Of a DNA stretch of 5,590 bases, positions 4,428-5,590 are shown piece by piece; within the stretch, counting starts at the first letter, position 1; each line of letters opens with the position of its first letter. Position numbers and translations under genes: made by a program. Location of the stretch: positions 1 to 5,590 of the forward strand of contig CAZNFJ010000069.1 of assembly GCA_964572685.1 (NCBI GenBank), in the 5' to 3' direction. The notes below the pieces were generated by a model that was given only the letters and a program-made list of their open reading frames with translations, was not told the origin of the DNA and did no database searches. This DNA comes from UBA2653 sp964572685 (GTDB taxonomy: Bacteria; Pseudomonadota; Gammaproteobacteria; Legionellales; Legionellaceae).

Positions 4428-5590
4428 ATGTCTCAATCATCATCACATGAGCGCTACGCGACCGTCTGCATCGGCGGCATGACGTGCGCCAGCTGCGAAT
4501 TGCTTCTTGAAAAGAAACTCAGAGCCGTACCCGGCGTGAAGCATGTCGATGTCGATCATAAGAGTGGCATCGCGCAAATCACAGCGCAGGAAGACAAGCT
4601 TCCAAGCGCCGAGCGGATCTCCGATGTCATCGAGAAAGCCGGATACTCGGTCATCGATGAAAATGCTCCTTCTGTCTCAACACTCTCTCCTGATAAGAGG
4701 AAGTGGATGGAGATCGGCGGGGCACTCATCATTATTTTTGCAGGGTATAAATTGCTTCAAGCCTTTGATCTCGTCTCACTTGCTCCTTCCACCTCTGGGG
4801 CCCTCTCCATCGGCGGCATCTTCCTGATCGGACTCGTCGCCGGAACCTCCAGTTGCTTGGCCGTCACCGGTGGTCTCCTGCTCGCGCTCGCGGCAAAGCA
4901 TAATGAAATCCATCAGGCGGAAACGCCCTGGCAGAAGTTCAAGCCGCTTCTGCACTTCAATCTCGGACGACTTGTTTCGTACTTTGTCCTCGGCGGACTC
5001 GTCGGAATTCTCGGACAATCGATCACGCTCAGCACGCAGATGTCGGGCTACATGAATATCATCGTGGCCTTCGTGATGCTCTACCTCGCGCTTACGATTC
5101 TCGAAATCATTCCCAAAGGGAGTTTCCCGATTCGGCCACCGAAGAAGCTCTCCCGCTGGATCTCCAATCTCTCCGAGAGCGATCACCCAGCCGCGCCGTT
5201 TTCCATGGGAGCGCTGACATTCTTCCTGCCCTGTGGCTTCACACAATCTCTCCAACTCGCCGCGCTCGCATCGGGGAGCTTCCTGACCGGAGGGATCATG
5301 ATGTTCGTCTTCGCCCTCGGCACGCTGCCCTCCCTGCTCGGCATCAGCGCCATTTCCTCAACGGCCACGGGGACGTTCTCGCGCTTATTCTTGCGTTTTT
5401 CGGGAACGCTCGTCCTGCTGCTGGCACTCTTCAATCTCAATAGCGGCTTTGCCCTCACGGGATTTGATCTGTCGCGTGTGTTCGCAGGCGGATCGCAGCA
5501 AGCGGATGCCCCTGCCCCCATTATGAATGGCGATATGCAGGAAGTATCAATGACCGTGACATCCTACGGCTACGAGCCTCGCAATCTCAC
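4428..5590 (+). CDS. HMA domain + SafE/DsbD-like membrane domain + cupredoxin domain fusion (3' end missing)
   Basis: The gene is open from ATG 4428 to the right edge (387 complete codons). Residues about 10-76 form a heavy-metal-associated domain with the ligand loop GMTCASC (C20, C23), as in CopZ and copper ATPases. After a linker, hydrophobic segments at about 94-110, 124-156, 180-196, 207-226, 258-284, 288-306 and 318-338 form a membrane domain of the SafE/UreH/DsbD type. It has paired membrane cysteines in GTSSCLAVTGG (C143) and FLPCGFTQ (C269) and the family stretch FALGTLPSLLGI (295-306). From about 370 (QEVSMTVTSYGYEPRNL) a cupredoxin domain begins; its metal ligands lie beyond the window. 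The likely role is moving or delivering copper across the membrane, possibly with thiol chemistry; this is inferred from the domains. There is no clear ribosome site. Confidence 0.85.
   Translation, partial: MSQSSSHERYATVCIGGMTCASCELLLEKKLRAVPGVKHVDVDHKSGIAQITAQEDKLPSAERISDVIEKAGYSVIDENAPSVSTLSPDKRKWMEIGGALIIIFAGYKLLQAFDLVSLAPSTSGALSIGGIFLIGLVAGTSSCLAVTGGLLLALAAKHNEIHQAETPWQKFKPLLHFNLGRLVSYFVLGGLVGILGQSITLSTQMSGYMNIIVAFVMLYLALTILEIIPKGSFPIRPPKKLSRWISNLSESDHPAAPFSMGALTFFLPCGFTQSLQLAALASGSFLTGGIMMFVFALGTLPSLLGISAISSTATGTFSRLFLRFSGTLVLLLALFNLNSGFALTGFDLSRVFAGGSQQADAPAPIMNGDMQEVSMTVTSYGYEPRNL

Noticed and set aside
4776..5255. 159-codon minus-strand frame opposite the membrane fusion gene
   Set aside because: It is antisense to a strongly supported membrane domain; the charged product (Glu/Arg-rich) is what the complement of hydrophobic codons gives.
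1..5590. CRISPR array, rRNA, prophage or integron structure
   Set aside because: No regularly spaced repeats, rRNA-like stretches, integrase or attC-like series could be seen.

Overview
The window reads as bacterial DNA of roughly 50-55% G+C using the ordinary genetic code. Complete genes end in TGA, TAA and TAG, and none needs UGA read as an amino acid. The organism is not certain. The transposase style (zinc ribbon, helix-turn-helix, C-terminal YNHR) and the fusion of an HMA domain, a SafE/DsbD-like membrane domain and a cupredoxin domain are both common in Candidate Phyla Radiation (Patescibacteria) genomes. That assignment is an inference from remembered family resemblance. The standard stop usage argues against the UGA-recoding Gracilibacteria/Absconditabacteria.

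Layout. Bases 1-147 are an edge region that may hold the 5' end of a leftward membrane-protein gene. Bases 148-957 encode an IS1595/ISXO2-like transposase with an abnormal catalytic core. Bases 958-1292 contain no gene but hold two strong inverted-repeat pairs. A rightward pair follows: a flavodoxin (1293-1802) overlapping a classical short-chain dehydrogenase (1786-2547) by 17 bases. A nitroreductase lies on the minus strand (2578-3120), convergent with the dehydrogenase. It is divergent, across only 45 bases, from a stand-alone FAD/NAD(P)H ferredoxin-reductase-like protein (3166-3885). The right end is a probable copper-handling pair: a small exported Met/His/Cys-rich protein (3958-4362), a hairpin (4373-4408), and an HMA-SafE-cupredoxin membrane protein (4428, running off the right edge).

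How the genes may work together. The flavodoxin, the ferredoxin reductase-like protein, the nitroreductase and the dehydrogenase make a compact flavin/nicotinamide redox island. The reductase lacks its own iron-sulphur domain and could pass NAD(P)H electrons to the flavodoxin; their final user is not in the window. The last two genes look like metal trafficking: a cytosolic CxxC domain, a polytopic membrane domain with paired cysteines, an outward-facing cupredoxin domain cut by the window edge, and a small exported protein rich in soft-metal ligands. The most unusual items are the transposase core, the small exported Met/His/Cys protein, and the structured non-coding stretch upstream of the flavodoxin.
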